64,000 nucleotides of DNA from a bacterium (GCA_026416715.1 JAOAEQ010000010.1:36002-100001), one strand, 5' to 3'. Positions 52,275 to 62,554 are shown, counted from the first letter of the stretch. The notes: generated by a model not told the origin, from the letters alone. Numbers and translations are program-made.

Positions 52275-53642
52275 TTAAAATTTATTAATCACCGGTAATT
52301 CAGCTAGCGCTTTATCTACCATTTCTTTTGAATATTCAAAATCTTCAAGTTGACCAGCAAGGAATTTATCATATGCACCTAAATCGAAATGACCATGCCC
52401 ACTGAAATTGAATACGATAACCTTCTTTTCACCAGTTTCACGACATTTAATTGCTTCATCAATTGCTACACGAATAGCGTGCGATGTTTCAGGCGCCGGT
52501 AGGATTCCTTCAGTTTGTGCGAATAATTTTGCTGCTTCGAAAACCGGAATTTGTTTCACCGCCACTGCTTCAATAACCCTCTCTTTAACCAACGCGCAGA
52601 GTAACGGTGCATCGCCATGATACCGCAATCCGCCTGCATGGATACCTGGCGGAACAAAACTATGCCCGAGCGTATACATCTTGAGTAGCGGAGTCATCAT
52701 TGCTGTATCTCCAAAATCATATCGATATTGCCCTTTGGTTAATGAAGGACATGCGGTAGGTTCAACAGCAATAAATCGGATATCTGATTTCCCATCAAGT
52801 TTGTCTTTCACAAACGGAAAAACAAATCCTGCAAAATTACTTCCTCCGCCAACACATCCGATTAGAATATCCGGCTTTTCATTAACGAGCGCAAGTTGTT
52901 TTTTCGTTTCCAAACCGATAATAGTCTGATGCAGGAGAACGTGGTTTAATACGCTACCGAGCGAATATTTTGTATCTTCATGGGTCGCAGCATCTTCAAC
53001 CGCTTCAGAAATTGCTATCCCTAAACTACCAGGACTATCCGGATTTTTTGCTAAGATACTTCGTCCAGCATTAGTCAAATTTGTGGGTGAAGCAAATACT
53101 TCTGCACCCCAAGTATGCATTAATGACCGACGATATGGTTTCTGTTCATAACTCACTTTAACCATATACACCGTACATTTCAAACCAAATAAACAACAGG
53201 CAAACGCTAAAGCACTGCCCCACTGTCCTGCACCGGTTTCGGTAGCAATTCGCTTAACGCCCTCTTGTTTATTATAATACGCTTGTGCAACAGCAGTATT
53301 CGGTTTATGACTTCCTGGTGGACTAAGACTTTCATTTTTATAGTATATTCGAGCAGGGGTTTTTAACGCTTCTTCCAAACGAAACGCACGATGGAGTGGA
53401 GTCGGTCGCCATAGTTTTAATACATCGAGAATATCATCTGGGATTTCTATCCATCGTTCCTGGCTAACCTCTTGTTTAATCAATTCCATCGGAAAGATGG
53501 GCGCTAGTGCTTCTGGTCCGATAGGTTCACCGGTAGCAGGATTCAATGGTGGGGGTAGCGGATTCGGTAAATCCGCTTGCATATTATACCACTGTTGTGG
53601 CAATTCTTTTTGACTCAATAGAATCCGATATTCATGTATCAT
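52275..53642 (-). CDS. trpB2: Tryptophan synthase beta chain, TrpB2 type
   Basis: 455 aa, longer than TrpB1 (about 400) as expected for TrpB2. The PLP lysine is in [13 protein letters not shown] (Lys about 113), with [28 protein letters not shown] and HAGGLRYHG. It condenses indole and serine to tryptophan; TrpB2 proteins usually work without TrpA. No other trp genes are nearby, consistent with an orphan indole-salvage enzyme. Confidence 0.92.
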   Translation of the reverse strand: MIHEYRILLSQKELPQQWYNMQADLPNPLPPPLNPATGEPIGPEALAPIFPMELIKQEVSQERWIEIPDDILDVLKLWRPTPLHRAFRLEEALKTPARIYYKNESLSPPGSHKPNTAVAQAYYNKQEGVKRIATETGAGQWGSALAFACCLFGLKCTVYMVKVSYEQKPYRRSLMHTWGAEVFASPTNLTNAGRSILAKNPDSPGSLGIAISEAVEDAATHEDTKYSLGSVLNHVLLHQTIIGLETKKQLALVNEKPDILIGCVGGGSNFAGFVFPFVKDKLDGKSDIRFIAVEPTACPSLTKGQYRYDFGDTAMMTPLLKMYTLGHSFVPPGIHAGGLRYHGDAPLLCALVKERVIEAVAVKQIPVFEAAKLFAQTEGILPAPETSHAIRVAIDEAIKCRETGEKKVIVFNFSGHGHFDLGAYDKFLAGQLEDFEYSKEMVDKALAELPVINKF

Positions 53643-53770
53643 TCAAAAAATTCCTCCTAAATTGAGATTACACAGATTCTAACGTTCTGTGAAATGTTTC
53701 TGATTATTTCCGCATAATTTTAATTTGACTAAATTTTATACCATATCTGCCGTTTTCCTGCAACAAAAAT

Positions 53771-54502
53771 TTATAAATTGAACTTTTCAAAAAATGTTAT
53801 TTTCGCTGCTAGCACTTGTAATTGATTTGTGAATATTAATATACCTAGTACAATTAGGAATACTCCTGCTATAATTTCAATGGCGTGCAAATATTTTTTC
53901 ATCCAGTTGAATACCCCAAAAAATACATTTACCGCGAGTCCTGCGATAAAAAATGGAATCCCTAACCCCAGAGAATAACTAGCAAGCAGTCCGATACCCT
54001 GATACACTGTTTCCTGGGTACTCGCATAGACCAAAATTGCGGCTAGAATTGGACCAATGCATGGACTCCAGCCAAACGCAAACGCCATTCCAATTAGCAG
54101 TGACCCGATTAGAGTTAACGGTTTTCCTCTGGTTTGAAATCGTTTTTCATATTGAAGAAACTTGATATTAAACAGCCCAGCGGTATGCAATCCAAAAATG
54201 ATAACAACTACACCAGCAATTTTACTTAAAACATTCATTTTTGACTGTAAAAATCCACCGATATACGTTGCGGTCGCACCAAGGAGAATGAAAACGATTG
54301 AAAAGCCGAGAATAAACAATACTGAATTAATCGCAACTTTTTTGAGAATTCTACTTCGATTAGACACATCGTTAGTTCTTTTCATTTCCTCAAGAGAAAC
54401 GCCAGAGATAAACGAAATATATCCCGGTACTAACGGTAAAACGCACGGGGAAATAAACGATAATAAACCAGCAATAAACGCGGTTATCAACGATACTTGC
54501 AT
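53771..54502 (-). CDS. ccdA: CcdA-like thiol-disulfide transporter
   Basis: 243 aa from the ATG at 54502 (a TTG 15 nt upstream is possible). Six transmembrane segments include the two Cys-Pro motifs FISPCVLPLVPGY and FGWSPCIGPILAA, whose cysteines carry reducing equivalents from thioredoxin to the periplasm for cytochrome c maturation or disulfide reduction. No periplasmic thioredoxin partner is adjacent. No clear ribosome-binding site is seen. Confidence 0.9.
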   Translation of the reverse strand: MQVSLITAFIAGLLSFISPCVLPLVPGYISFISGVSLEEMKRTNDVSNRSRILKKVAINSVLFILGFSIVFILLGATATYIGGFLQSKMNVLSKIAGVVVIIFGLHTAGLFNIKFLQYEKRFQTRGKPLTLIGSLLIGMAFAFGWSPCIGPILAAILVYASTQETVYQGIGLLASYSLGLGIPFFIAGLAVNVFFGVFNWMKKYLHAIEIIAGVFLIVLGILIFTNQLQVLAAKITFFEKFNL

Positions 54503-54583
54503 AGTTTTTAATACCAAGGCAACACAGGAGGTTCGTGGAAGTAATTATATAATCTCTCTTAACAGTATCGGCATTCTCTATGG

Positions 54584-55705
54584 TTAATTTTCTTTCAATG
54601 CTTTTTCCCGAGGCACATATTCAAGTTTGAACGTATCCGCAACCTGTTTAATCGTCAGTTTCCCATTCATCATATTTAATCCTTTAAGTAACGCAGGGTC
54701 ATCGAACATCGCTTGTTTATATCCTTTATTTGCCAACGCTAACGCATAGGGAATCGTCGAATTTGATAACGCAAATGTTGACGTTCGTGGCACTGCACCG
54801 GGCATATTCGCTACACAATAATGAATAACTCCGTTAACAATATATGTCGGATTACTATGCGTTGTCGGGTGACAGGTTTCGATACAGCCACCTTGGTCAA
54901 CCGAAACATCAACAATTACCGCACCTTTTTTCATCGTTGCAACCATCTGTTTGGTAACCAAAACAGGAGCACGAGCGCCAGGGATTAGCACAGCACCAAT
55001 TAAGATATCCGCATGTTTCACTGCAGTACGGAGATTATGCACATTCGAATGCAAGGTTACAACATTTTTCGGCATAATATCCTCTAAATATCTAAGTCGG
55101 TCTATATTGATATCGAGAATGGTTACGTTTGCCCCTAACCCTGCAGCAATTTTCGCCGCACTTTTGCCAACCACACCGCCACCGATGATAACTACTTCTG
55201 CGGGTGCCACTCCGGGAACGCCACCTAATAAAATTCCACGACCGCTAAAGGGTTTTTCCAGATATTTAGCTCCTTCGACCACCGCTAAACGTCCTGCAAC
55301 TTCACTCATTGGAGTCAATAACGGTAACGTGCCATCAGGAAGTTGGATGGTCTCATACGCAACTGCGATAATCTTACGTTCAAGCATCGATTCAGTTAAT
55401 TCTCTACTTGATGCAAAATGGAAATAAGTAAATACTATTTGTCCGGGTTGTAACATCGGGTATTCTGCTGGCTGTGGTTCTTTCACTTTAATAATCATAT
55501 CTGCTTTTTCATAAATTGATTTTGCGGTAACAACTATTTTAGCGCCGGCTTTCTCATATTCAGAATCCGGAATCGCGCTAGCTAATCCCGCATCTTTTTG
55601 TACATACACTTTATGTCCGGCTTCGACTAAATATTCAACTCCAGCAGGAATCATCCCACAACGATATTCGTTTTCTTTAATTTCTTTCGGAATACCAATA
55701 ATCAT
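54584..55705 (-). CDS. ald: Alanine dehydrogenase
   Basis: 373 aa, the usual Ald length. MIIGIPKEIKENEYRCGMIPAGVEYLV is the family start. The substrate region includes VKVKEPQP-like IIKVKEPQPAEY and FTYFHFAS, and the NAD fold has VIIGGGVVGKSAAKIAAGLGA. HYCVANMPGAVPRTST near the C-terminus is diagnostic. It interconverts L-alanine and pyruvate plus ammonia with NAD. The ATG at 55705 has AAAGGAGG at 8 nt, so longer starts are rejected. ccdA begins 81 nt downstream of its stop. Confidence 0.96.
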   Translation of the reverse strand: MIIGIPKEIKENEYRCGMIPAGVEYLVEAGHKVYVQKDAGLASAIPDSEYEKAGAKIVVTAKSIYEKADMIIKVKEPQPAEYPMLQPGQIVFTYFHFASSRELTESMLERKIIAVAYETIQLPDGTLPLLTPMSEVAGRLAVVEGAKYLEKPFSGRGILLGGVPGVAPAEVVIIGGGVVGKSAAKIAAGLGANVTILDINIDRLRYLEDIMPKNVVTLHSNVHNLRTAVKHADILIGAVLIPGARAPVLVTKQMVATMKKGAVIVDVSVDQGGCIETCHPTTHSNPTYIVNGVIHYCVANMPGAVPRTSTFALSNSTIPYALALANKGYKQAMFDDPALLKGLNMMNGKLTIKQVADTFKLEYVPREKALKEN

Positions 55706-56150
55706 AAAATCCCTCCTTTTATAGCGACTAATTACAGCGACACAAATCCGGTTAAAGGATTTTAATAACGGCAATCATCGTAAATCCAATTATTATTATC
55801 GCAGGTATTCGCTTTTTTCTGCTAATAGACTAACCGAAAATGAACGAAACCGTCAATAGAAATCTCATTTATGACTACTATGTATACTATACGTTTAGCC
55901 ACTTTGAACCATCAAGACCTTTTGTACCCATCTACCGACCTTATATTTTCCTTAAATACATTTTGCATAGTTCGGTATCTCTGGCGGAAAACTCAATATT
56001 GCCCAACCAGGCGCGCTAATTTATAGATGCTTCGCTTGCTGTTGCGTTCTTATTTCATCTTGCGTTAAGATATTTAACGAAATATTTTCAAAACCATGTT
56101 TTGGTATGTTGCTTCATTTCACTATCTCGCCAATATAAAAGGAATCAAAT
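55706..56150. other. 445-nt divergent gap, ald / hydrolase-like gene
   Basis: It holds the Shine-Dalgarno sites of both flanking genes and ordinary AT-rich sequence. No clear promoter, hairpin or RNA was seen, although promoters for both directions are expected here. Confidence 0.4.
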
Positions 56151-58421
56151 ATGAACGTTCTGCCAACCGGACCGTTACCTAATAAGCGCAGCATTAAAAC
56201 CTACTATAAAGATATGGCGCGATGGAATTTCGATATTGCCTATGCAGGATACTATGCATTTCCTTGGAAAGAAACTGTTGGGAAACTGAAATCGTTCTAT
56301 TTAGAGTTCACAAAAGAAGCACATCATCGAAATATGCCAGCAATCATTCAAATTCAGTCAACAGTTGCGTTCCTCGATGATATTCCACTGACAGAAGCAC
56401 AGTTTTATCTGGATAATACTCCGCATATGTATGCCCATTTTTCTGAATGGGGTTTAAAAAACTTTTTTGCTTCGTTTGCTTCCGAGATATGGTTAACCTA
56501 CCTTCAGAAGCTTACCAAATTATTTATTCAGGAATATAAATTTGATTGGATAGTTTTCGAGGAACCGATGTATATTGTTGATATTCCAGGAACGAAAGAC
56601 CGGTTCTACTCGGTATTCAAACAAAAATATCCAAACCTGCCCTATCCAACCAAACATTTAGAAACAGTAGGGTATGTTAAAGTTCAAGAATTGAAACAGG
56701 AAATCCAATTGCAGTTTTATAGCCGGTTAACGAAATACGCTAAGAAAATTGGCGCAAAAAAAGTTGGAATCATGCCTTGGTTCTTTTCGCCAACGCACGA
56801 AAATACCCCGACCGAAACATTTCATACCGCATGTAGTACTGGACGAATGGTAATGCTTCCGAGTCTTGATTTTGTTGTTGTCCGCATGCAACCGGATAAT
56901 ATTTATGCGGACGCAATGTTGAATACTTCTGGTGAAGCACTTCCGCGATTATATTATTTAGAAAGCCTTGCCCATTCATTGGGCAAACCGGTTATCGTTG
57001 TTAATAACCCAACAAACGAACATCCTACTCCCCAATATCCATCAGAACGACTCATTCCGGTAGATTATTTCAAACGATGCACATTAGCGATCGCTGCTTC
57101 AGCACCAAATGGGATAACCCGACATTGGTATGGCAAACATTATGAGCAGGAAAAGAACCAGATGGAACTATATACCTCGGTAAACGAAATTTTACCTCGG
57201 CTGGGATACCCGCAGTCAGCGTTTGCTTTTGTTTATAGCCATCGCGCACATTGGCATACACTTCCCTTAAAACCGTTTGAAGTTTGGAAAAACTATTGGC
57301 ATATTGCACGTGCTTTACTATTTGACTATAAATTCCCAATTCATACATTCTATGCAGAAACAATTGCAGAATGTTTAAAACTGAATCCGCAGGTGCAGGT
57401 GCTAATATTCGACGAATATTTCCCATTGACTAAAGAAGAAGTGCTTATCGTAGAACAATGGTGGAATGCGCAACCGAATCGTATGCTGATATACTTCGGT
57501 TCGGGTAACGGTTACTCCCCTCACAGTAACCGTATCGGGTTACATCCCGATATTCTCGAAGCACCATATATCTTAGGATTATTTGGGATAACTCCACCGG
57601 TTACGATAAAAACGAAACAAGGTATTTCTCGATTTATCGAACCAGAAATAACTGATTTTGGAATTGATTTAACCTTTACTGGAACAAGTTTCACCCAAGA
57701 TGGATTCTGGGGAAAAGAATTAAATATTGCTGCTCCACAAGTTGCGAAAGTCGAACTTGCTGATACAATGAATACCGAAATTTTCTATACTGGAACCGGA
57801 AATCTGCCAGTCGTAACAATGCGAACAAATGAGATTAAGAATAAAGCGATGTTTGTTGGATTAAGTCTTTTGTGGGAACGGGGTTTACCGCCGTTACGTG
57901 AACTAATCCGGTATGTCAATAATCGGTTAAATTTACATCGGTGGGTAACAAATATGTCTGAAGGTATCCTCTGGTCTCGAAATAAGTGGAATTACCTCAT
58001 CCTATCAAATATCGAGAATGAACCCGGCATGGCTACGGTTCAACTGCCAAACTACGGCAAGCTATGGGATGTTAGAACGCGACGATTTATGGTAGAAGAA
58101 ACTCAGCGGAGTGAAAATATCCAGAAAACGCATGTTGATATACCGGGGTATGACTTCCGTGTGTTCCGCTATGTAGATTATTATGACCAAGTGATTGATA
58201 TTTATGGAATGACTTCCGTAACCGAATTTGTTTCGGAAAATAAACAGACTTCGATTCAATTATTCACAAAACAACCGGTAACTTTGATTCTGAAATCTAA
58301 ACCAAAATCGGTTACTATAGACCATAAGTCTACCCGCCCAAAAATTATACCTTTCGCTACCTTCCTTGAATGCACAATTCCCTGTAAACCCGGTGAGCAT
58401 AATATCATACTTAAGTGGTAA
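56151..58421 (+). CDS. Large TIM-barrel glycoside-hydrolase-like protein
   Basis: 756 aa, no signal peptide or membrane segment. The N-terminal half looks like a (beta/alpha)8 barrel (FDIAYAGYYAFPWKET; FDWIVFEEPMY, where Glu residues sit at the end of a strand; KVGIMPWFF; LDFVVVRMQPD). The middle (about 375-480) resembles the Rossmann-like trimerisation domain of GH42 beta-galactosidases (VQVLIFDEYFPLTKEEVLIVEQWWNAQPNRMLIYFGSGNG). The C-terminal third is beta-rich. A cytoplasmic glycosidase distantly related to GH42 is my best guess; the family is not certain. AAAGGA lies 8 nt before the start. Confidence 0.6.
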   Translation: MNVLPTGPLPNKRSIKTYYKDMARWNFDIAYAGYYAFPWKETVGKLKSFYLEFTKEAHHRNMPAIIQIQSTVAFLDDIPLTEAQFYLDNTPHMYAHFSEWGLKNFFASFASEIWLTYLQKLTKLFIQEYKFDWIVFEEPMYIVDIPGTKDRFYSVFKQKYPNLPYPTKHLETVGYVKVQELKQEIQLQFYSRLTKYAKKIGAKKVGIMPWFFSPTHENTPTETFHTACSTGRMVMLPSLDFVVVRMQPDNIYADAMLNTSGEALPRLYYLESLAHSLGKPVIVVNNPTNEHPTPQYPSERLIPVDYFKRCTLAIAASAPNGITRHWYGKHYEQEKNQMELYTSVNEILPRLGYPQSAFAFVYSHRAHWHTLPLKPFEVWKNYWHIARALLFDYKFPIHTFYAETIAECLKLNPQVQVLIFDEYFPLTKEEVLIVEQWWNAQPNRMLIYFGSGNGYSPHSNRIGLHPDILEAPYILGLFGITPPVTIKTKQGISRFIEPEITDFGIDLTFTGTSFTQDGFWGKELNIAAPQVAKVELADTMNTEIFYTGTGNLPVVTMRTNEIKNKAMFVGLSLLWERGLPPLRELIRYVNNRLNLHRWVTNMSEGILWSRNKWNYLILSNIENEPGMATVQLPNYGKLWDVRTRRFMVEETQRSENIQKTHVDIPGYDFRVFRYVDYYDQVIDIYGMTSVTEFVSENKQTSIQLFTKQPVTLILKSKPKSVTIDHKSTRPKIIPFATFLECTIPCKPGEHNIILKW

Positions 58422-58580
58422 TAGCCAAAATATATCTGAAATTAAAATTCTACAATCAATTTTCTACAATCGGGACTAGTCATCACGAAGAATGCAGGAA
58501 TAAGCCCCTAGTGTTAGTTCGAGTGAACAATGACTCAGTAATTGTTCGATTTTAATCCAAATCAATTATAAAACGGTCTC

Positions 58581-59297
58581 TTATTTTTTCACAAATGAAC
58601 TTTCAGTAATGGTTTGGTTTCCGCTGGCATCGATAGCTAAAACTTCAAACATGTGTTTTCCATGTTTTAGCGTCCTGAAGTATTCTTCCGGAACTTTTAT
58701 ACTTCTACACGATGCTGGTAAAGTAACTTGGAACGATCCGACGATAACCTGATACCCAACAATTTCAATTCGTTCTTCCGGAAAACCTTTCGCTGGGGCA
58801 GTAACCGGTTCCCAACTAATCGTCAGTGAGTTTACCCCATTTTGTACCGCTGAAACTTTCGGACCTGCGGGAACAGCATGCGATAATTGCACCATACTTT
58901 CCAGTCGGGTTCCACTTATTGTCGTCCCTATAAACTTGTATTTGCCTTTCGGAAACTGTGCTAGGAGTTCTTGAAGTGGAACTTCTGTCAGTGGCGGTTC
59001 TGCACCTTCGAAAGACATCTCGGTTAAACCATATTTTTTGAATCCTTCTTTAGTGGCAACCTCAAAAATTTTTTGTCCGTTCGGATGGATTATACTGAGT
59101 GTATTCCAGTCCTCCGCATCAAGGAAGACGTGAACACCCAAATCGTTGTCGGTTGAGTTATATTCGAAAAAAATTCTGGCTTCAGCAAATTGCGCTGCGT
59201 AAACAGGAACAACAGTAACAGTAGCACTGACCATAATCACCATAACTCCTATGACTATGGTTAACCAAGACACAATATTACTCGATTTTGTTTTCAT
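58581..59297 (-). CDS. Secreted protein with fibronectin-III-like domain
   Basis: 238 aa. A long signal peptide (about 1-35, hydrophobic core then VYAAQ) leads to an N-terminal domain of unknown type (about 36-140) and a fibronectin-III-like beta sandwich (about 145-238, VSAVQNGVNSLTISWEPVTAP... KHMFEVLAIDASGNQT). It probably acts outside the inner membrane. The ATG at 59297 has AAAGGTG 6 nt upstream; a GTG at 59306 lies within that site and is rejected. A TATAAT at 59355-59360 (minus) is a likely -10. I do not recognise the N-terminal domain. Confidence 0.7.
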   Translation of the reverse strand: MKTKSSNIVSWLTIVIGVMVIMVSATVTVVPVYAAQFAEARIFFEYNSTDNDLGVHVFLDAEDWNTLSIIHPNGQKIFEVATKEGFKKYGLTEMSFEGAEPPLTEVPLQELLAQFPKGKYKFIGTTISGTRLESMVQLSHAVPAGPKVSAVQNGVNSLTISWEPVTAPAKGFPEERIEIVGYQVIVGSFQVTLPASCRSIKVPEEYFRTLKHGKHMFEVLAIDASGNQTITESSFVKK

Positions 59298-59812
59298 TAC
59301 ATTCACCTTTTTTAAAATTGAAGTTGCTAGTTAAAATTAATTTTGTTATTTTATATTATAGTATGAATAATTTGATTTTGAATACAAAAAAGTTGATTTT
59401 TATTTAAAAATTCATCAACTACCCTACACTCCGTTAAATCGGTAGTTTTGACTTTAAGCACGGGGAAGTAGTGGAGAGAGATGAGAATTGAACGGTTCAA
59501 TTCTCATCTCACACCGTTCTAAGAACAATTTTGAACTCGGAATCATCAATCCGTTCAAAAATGAATAATTCAAGAAAGTTTCTGAATTCTTTTCTCTTTT
59601 ATTCTTATATTGGTTAAAGAATCAGTTGGTGAAATTCGCTATTTCATTATGATTAGTAAAATGAAGAGTTTATACGTATGGGAGAAGTTAGCCCATGGTA
59701 TACTAAATTCAAGACTGATGGATGGAATTCATCGAATAGGATAAAAACAAATTGCTAGTTCTTTTTTTTTTTGTCCAATATTAGTATCTCTAATATCTGG
59801 GTATAAACATCA
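59298..59812. other. 515-nt gap with one long hairpin
   Basis: Between the secreted-protein start and the ubiE stop. Besides the -10 box near 59355 and the hairpin at 59478-59510 it is AT-rich with a 13-nt T-run near 59761-59773. No gene was seen. Confidence 0.4.
59478..59510. repeat. 15-bp perfect hairpin with 3-nt loop
   Basis: GAGATGAGAATTGAA (59478-59492) pairs perfectly with 59496-59510 across a CGG loop. No U-tract follows on either strand. It has the same design as the hairpin at 32905 (long perfect stem, 3-nt loop) but a different sequence. It lies about 300 nt beyond the end of ubiE. Confidence 0.7.
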
Positions 59813-60526
59813 TTATTTAACACCTAGGTAAATAGTCGTTATCCCCGCTGTAACTGAACGATACCTGACCTTATTCCAACCGGAATCAATAAGTATCTGG
59901 CTAACCTGTTTGTGGTCGTAGAATTCTTGAATTGTTTTCGCTAAATACGAATAAGCGGTTTTATCTTTCGAAATTACTCTACCAAGAGTAGGAAGATACC
60001 AATGTAAATAAACGTAATAAAAAAGATAAATAACCCGGTTTTTCGGGCGGGTTAATTCTAATGCAACTATTTTCCCACCAGGTTTAGTTACCCGCCGAAT
60101 TTCGTTAAATAATTTCGCTAAATCTGATATATTCCTTAATCCAAAAGCGATCGTGACACAATCGAACGTATTATCCTGAAACGGAATTTCGAGTGCATCC
60201 GCCTGAATAAAACTAACCCTATTTCGGGGTTCGGAGTTTGGAATTTGTTGGCATTGTGTTGCTTTTTTAGCGATGGCTAACATCTCGTAACAAAAATCGA
60301 GTCCGATAATTAACTTCGCTGGGGATTGCGTTGAAAAAGCATACGCCAGTTTCCCGGTTCCCGTGCATACATCAAGGACATAACTTGCTGGCTGAATATC
60401 AGCTTCGCGAACGACTCGTTTCCGCCATCGTTTATCCTGATTGAAACTCAAAATAGTATTCAGTAAATCATAGGTAGGCGCAATCGATGAAAATAAACTG
60501 CGAACATATTTCTCTTTATCATTCAT
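59813..60526 (-). CDS. ubiE: Demethylmenaquinone methyltransferase UbiE/MenG
   Basis: 237 aa. YVRSLFSSIAPTYDLLNTILSFNQDKRWR is the typical start; the SAM site is LDVCTGTGKLAYAF, followed by GLDFCYEML, FDCVTIAFGLRNISD and PGGKIVALELTRPKN. It makes the last C-methylation of menaquinone. Residues about 97-107 (QIPNSEPRN) are an insertion encoded by AACTCCGAACCCC-type repeat sequence (60219-60250). It ends the futalosine-pathway operon. Confidence 0.94.
   Translation of the reverse strand: MNDKEKYVRSLFSSIAPTYDLLNTILSFNQDKRWRKRVVREADIQPASYVLDVCTGTGKLAYAFSTQSPAKLIIGLDFCYEMLAIAKKATQCQQIPNSEPRNRVSFIQADALEIPFQDNTFDCVTIAFGLRNISDLAKLFNEIRRVTKPGGKIVALELTRPKNRVIYLFYYVYLHWYLPTLGRVISKDKTAYSYLAKTIQEFYDHKQVSQILIDSGWNKVRYRSVTAGITTIYLGVK
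60219..60250 (-). repeat. Short-period repeat inside ubiE
   Basis: On the minus strand ATTCCAAACTCCGAACCCCG is like the AATCC/AACTCG units in yqeC (836-898). It codes for a Pro/Asn/Ser segment at a point where UbiE proteins normally run straight into the FI-x-GDAE-like strand, so it looks like an in-frame insertion. Confidence 0.5.
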
Positions 60527-60544
60527 AGGTTAACTACTGAAACT

Positions 60545-60605
60545 GCTGAATTGCGTAATTTAAAATTTAGCATTTAGCATTTTAAATTTGCAATTTACAT
60601 TGCTA
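60545..60605. repeat. AAATTTGCAATTT-type low-complexity gap
   Basis: The ubiE-mqnC gap is mostly variants of AATTTAAAATTTAGCATTT and its complement with a period of about 7-8 nt. It belongs to the same loose class as 62555-62610 and the insertions in yqeC and ubiE. Confidence 0.4.
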
Positions 60606-60632
60606 ATTTTTACAATTTAAAATGCGTTTCCC

Positions 60633-61697
60633 TTAGAAGTATCTCAGTATCTCGTATTTGCTATTTCGTTGCGCTGGGATTTTCCCAGCATTTCTGATTA
60701 AGTGAACCAACTCATCGACAGAAGTTTTATATCGCACGCCGGTTGCATCTACCACTTTCTCTTCCATCAGGATACCGCCGAAATCATTCGCTCCGAAAGA
60801 TAACGTTACCTGCGCAAGTTTCGTTCCTTCAGTCACCCACCCTGCATGAATGTTTTTAACGTTATCCAACATAATCCGAGCAATAGCAACGGTTTTAAGA
60901 TAATCGATACCTCCTGCCATCGCTATATGCGACAATTTCGTCCGATGCGGAGAAAATGTCCAAGGGATAAATGCGCGGAATCCACCGGTTTTATCCTGCA
61001 ATTCGCGAATGCGGAGCATATGTTCAATCCGTTCTTCTAATGTTTCAATGATACCGAATGTCATCGTTGCAGTCGTCTCCATACCAATACTATGCGCTGT
61101 TTCCATACATTCCAGCCATTGTTGGGTAGATATTTTATGCGGACTGATAATCTGGCGAACTCGGTCAACTAAAATTTCCGCTGCTCCGGGTAACGAATCT
61201 AATCCTGCGGATTGAAGTTCGAGTAGCACCTGTTTTATAGACAATCCAGTTTTTTTAGCTAGATGATATATTTCCGGAACGGATAACGAATGTAAATATA
61301 TCTGCGGATAATGCGATTTGATATCGTGTAATAGTCTCGTATAATAATCGAGAGATAATTCCGGATGGAGTCCTCCCTGCAGCATCACTTGCGTTCCACC
61401 AAGTTGAACTAATTCTTCAATTTTCGCTAGCACTTCTTCGTTGCTTAAAACAAACGCTTCGTCACTATTCGGAGTTACATAGAACGCACAGAAATTACAT
61501 TGGCAATAGCAGACGTTAGTAAACGTTATATTCCGGTCGATAATAAAGGTGACAATATCTTTCGGATGAAACTGTTTACGTCGGATATCAGCGATTTTAC
61601 CAAGCGAAATTAAATCTGCTGTATATAATAAGCAACCCTCTTCTTGATTCAACCGTTCACCTTGATACGCTTTTTCTAAAATAGAATCAACATTCAT
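60633..61697 (-). CDS. mqnC: Cyclic dehypoxanthinyl futalosine synthase
   Basis: 354 aa radical-SAM enzyme. The cluster motif is CYCQCNFC (Cx3Cx2C) within ITFTNVCYCQCNFCAFY, followed by QVMLQGGLHPEL and the LPGAAEIL and TATMTFG motifs of the MqnC/MqnE/CofG group. The first half-motif and the RAFIPWTFSP segment favour MqnC. It closes the ring of dehypoxanthine futalosine in menaquinone synthesis. It lies between mqnA (24 nt upstream) and ubiE. Confidence 0.93.
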   Translation of the reverse strand: MNVDSILEKAYQGERLNQEEGCLLYTADLISLGKIADIRRKQFHPKDIVTFIIDRNITFTNVCYCQCNFCAFYVTPNSDEAFVLSNEEVLAKIEELVQLGGTQVMLQGGLHPELSLDYYTRLLHDIKSHYPQIYLHSLSVPEIYHLAKKTGLSIKQVLLELQSAGLDSLPGAAEILVDRVRQIISPHKISTQQWLECMETAHSIGMETTATMTFGIIETLEERIEHMLRIRELQDKTGGFRAFIPWTFSPHRTKLSHIAMAGGIDYLKTVAIARIMLDNVKNIHAGWVTEGTKLAQVTLSFGANDFGGILMEEKVVDATGVRYKTSVDELVHLIRNAGKIPAQRNSKYEILRYF

Positions 61698-61721
61698 TAT
61701 ATATATCTAACTATACTTATA

Positions 61722-62543
61722 TCAATTATCGATAAACTTCAGTTCTTTGCATTCAGGACAAAGATTTAACTTCGCTGCTTGTTCATAATAGAACAACAAT
61801 GCCTTGATCATCTGTTCATTCAAATCATATCCTAGTCGAGTATAATAGTCATGCATATCAGTAGCAGAATTCGGTATAGTTCGTTCTGCAACTTCTGCTA
61901 CTTGCACCAGATGCGATAAACCATATCCTAGTGATTCTTTTAAAGCGCGCGTTATTTCATTTACCTGCTGCATATTTCGTTCTGCAAATTCTTTTCTAAC
62001 CGCCCAGACGACGAATACTACCGGATACCCACAGTATTCCTGCCAGAGTTTACCTAAATCATATTGATAAAGACTATCGGGAAAAGGTTCAGCTAACGTA
62101 TCGTCTCCGATTAATAACGCAGCATCGGAGTTAGACAACATATCTTTGAGATTCGGTTGCATCACCAGATATTCTGGTTGCAGATTGAAATCCAGCGATA
62201 AAATGATTTTTAATAAAACTTGTGAAGTTGCACTCGCACTGCTTAATGCGATTTTTCTTCTATCGAGTTGTTCAATCGGTATTTTACTAATTAACATCAC
62301 GCTTTTAACCAATTCAACTGAATTAAGGCATAAATGCGGAATTAAGAGATAATCCTCCTGATGCCAAGCATATTCAATCGCTGATATCGGACTTAGATCA
62401 AGCTTACCCTCCGCTAACCATTGATTCAATTCTGCCGGAATGCCGGTAACCAAATCCGCATTGAATGGAATTATCCCCGACTCAATACCATAATATACGG
62501 GCAACGAATTTACATAAACCAATCTACCTACTTTTGGTTTCAT
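61722..62543 (-). CDS. mqnA: Chorismate dehydratase
   Basis: 273 aa, a periplasmic-binding-protein-like fold used as an enzyme. VGRLVYVNSLPVYYGIE, GIPAELNQWLAEGKLDLSPISAIEYA, LSSASATSQVLLKIIL and LLIGDDTL are characteristic. It dehydrates chorismate to 3-enolpyruvylbenzoate, the first step of the futalosine pathway. A CxxC (CPEC) near the C-terminus is an unusual small extra. It is between mqnE and mqnC in the operon. Confidence 0.95.
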   Translation of the reverse strand: MKPKVGRLVYVNSLPVYYGIESGIIPFNADLVTGIPAELNQWLAEGKLDLSPISAIEYAWHQEDYLLIPHLCLNSVELVKSVMLISKIPIEQLDRRKIALSSASATSQVLLKIILSLDFNLQPEYLVMQPNLKDMLSNSDAALLIGDDTLAEPFPDSLYQYDLGKLWQEYCGYPVVFVVWAVRKEFAERNMQQVNEITRALKESLGYGLSHLVQVAEVAERTIPNSATDMHDYYTRLGYDLNEQMIKALLFYYEQAAKLNLCPECKELKFIDN

Positions 62544-62554
62544 AAGACTGCTTG

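Noticed and set aside
54951..55427. 158-codon open frame on the plus strand opposite ald
   Set aside because: It mirrors the Rossmann region of alanine dehydrogenase and lacks any gene-like signals.
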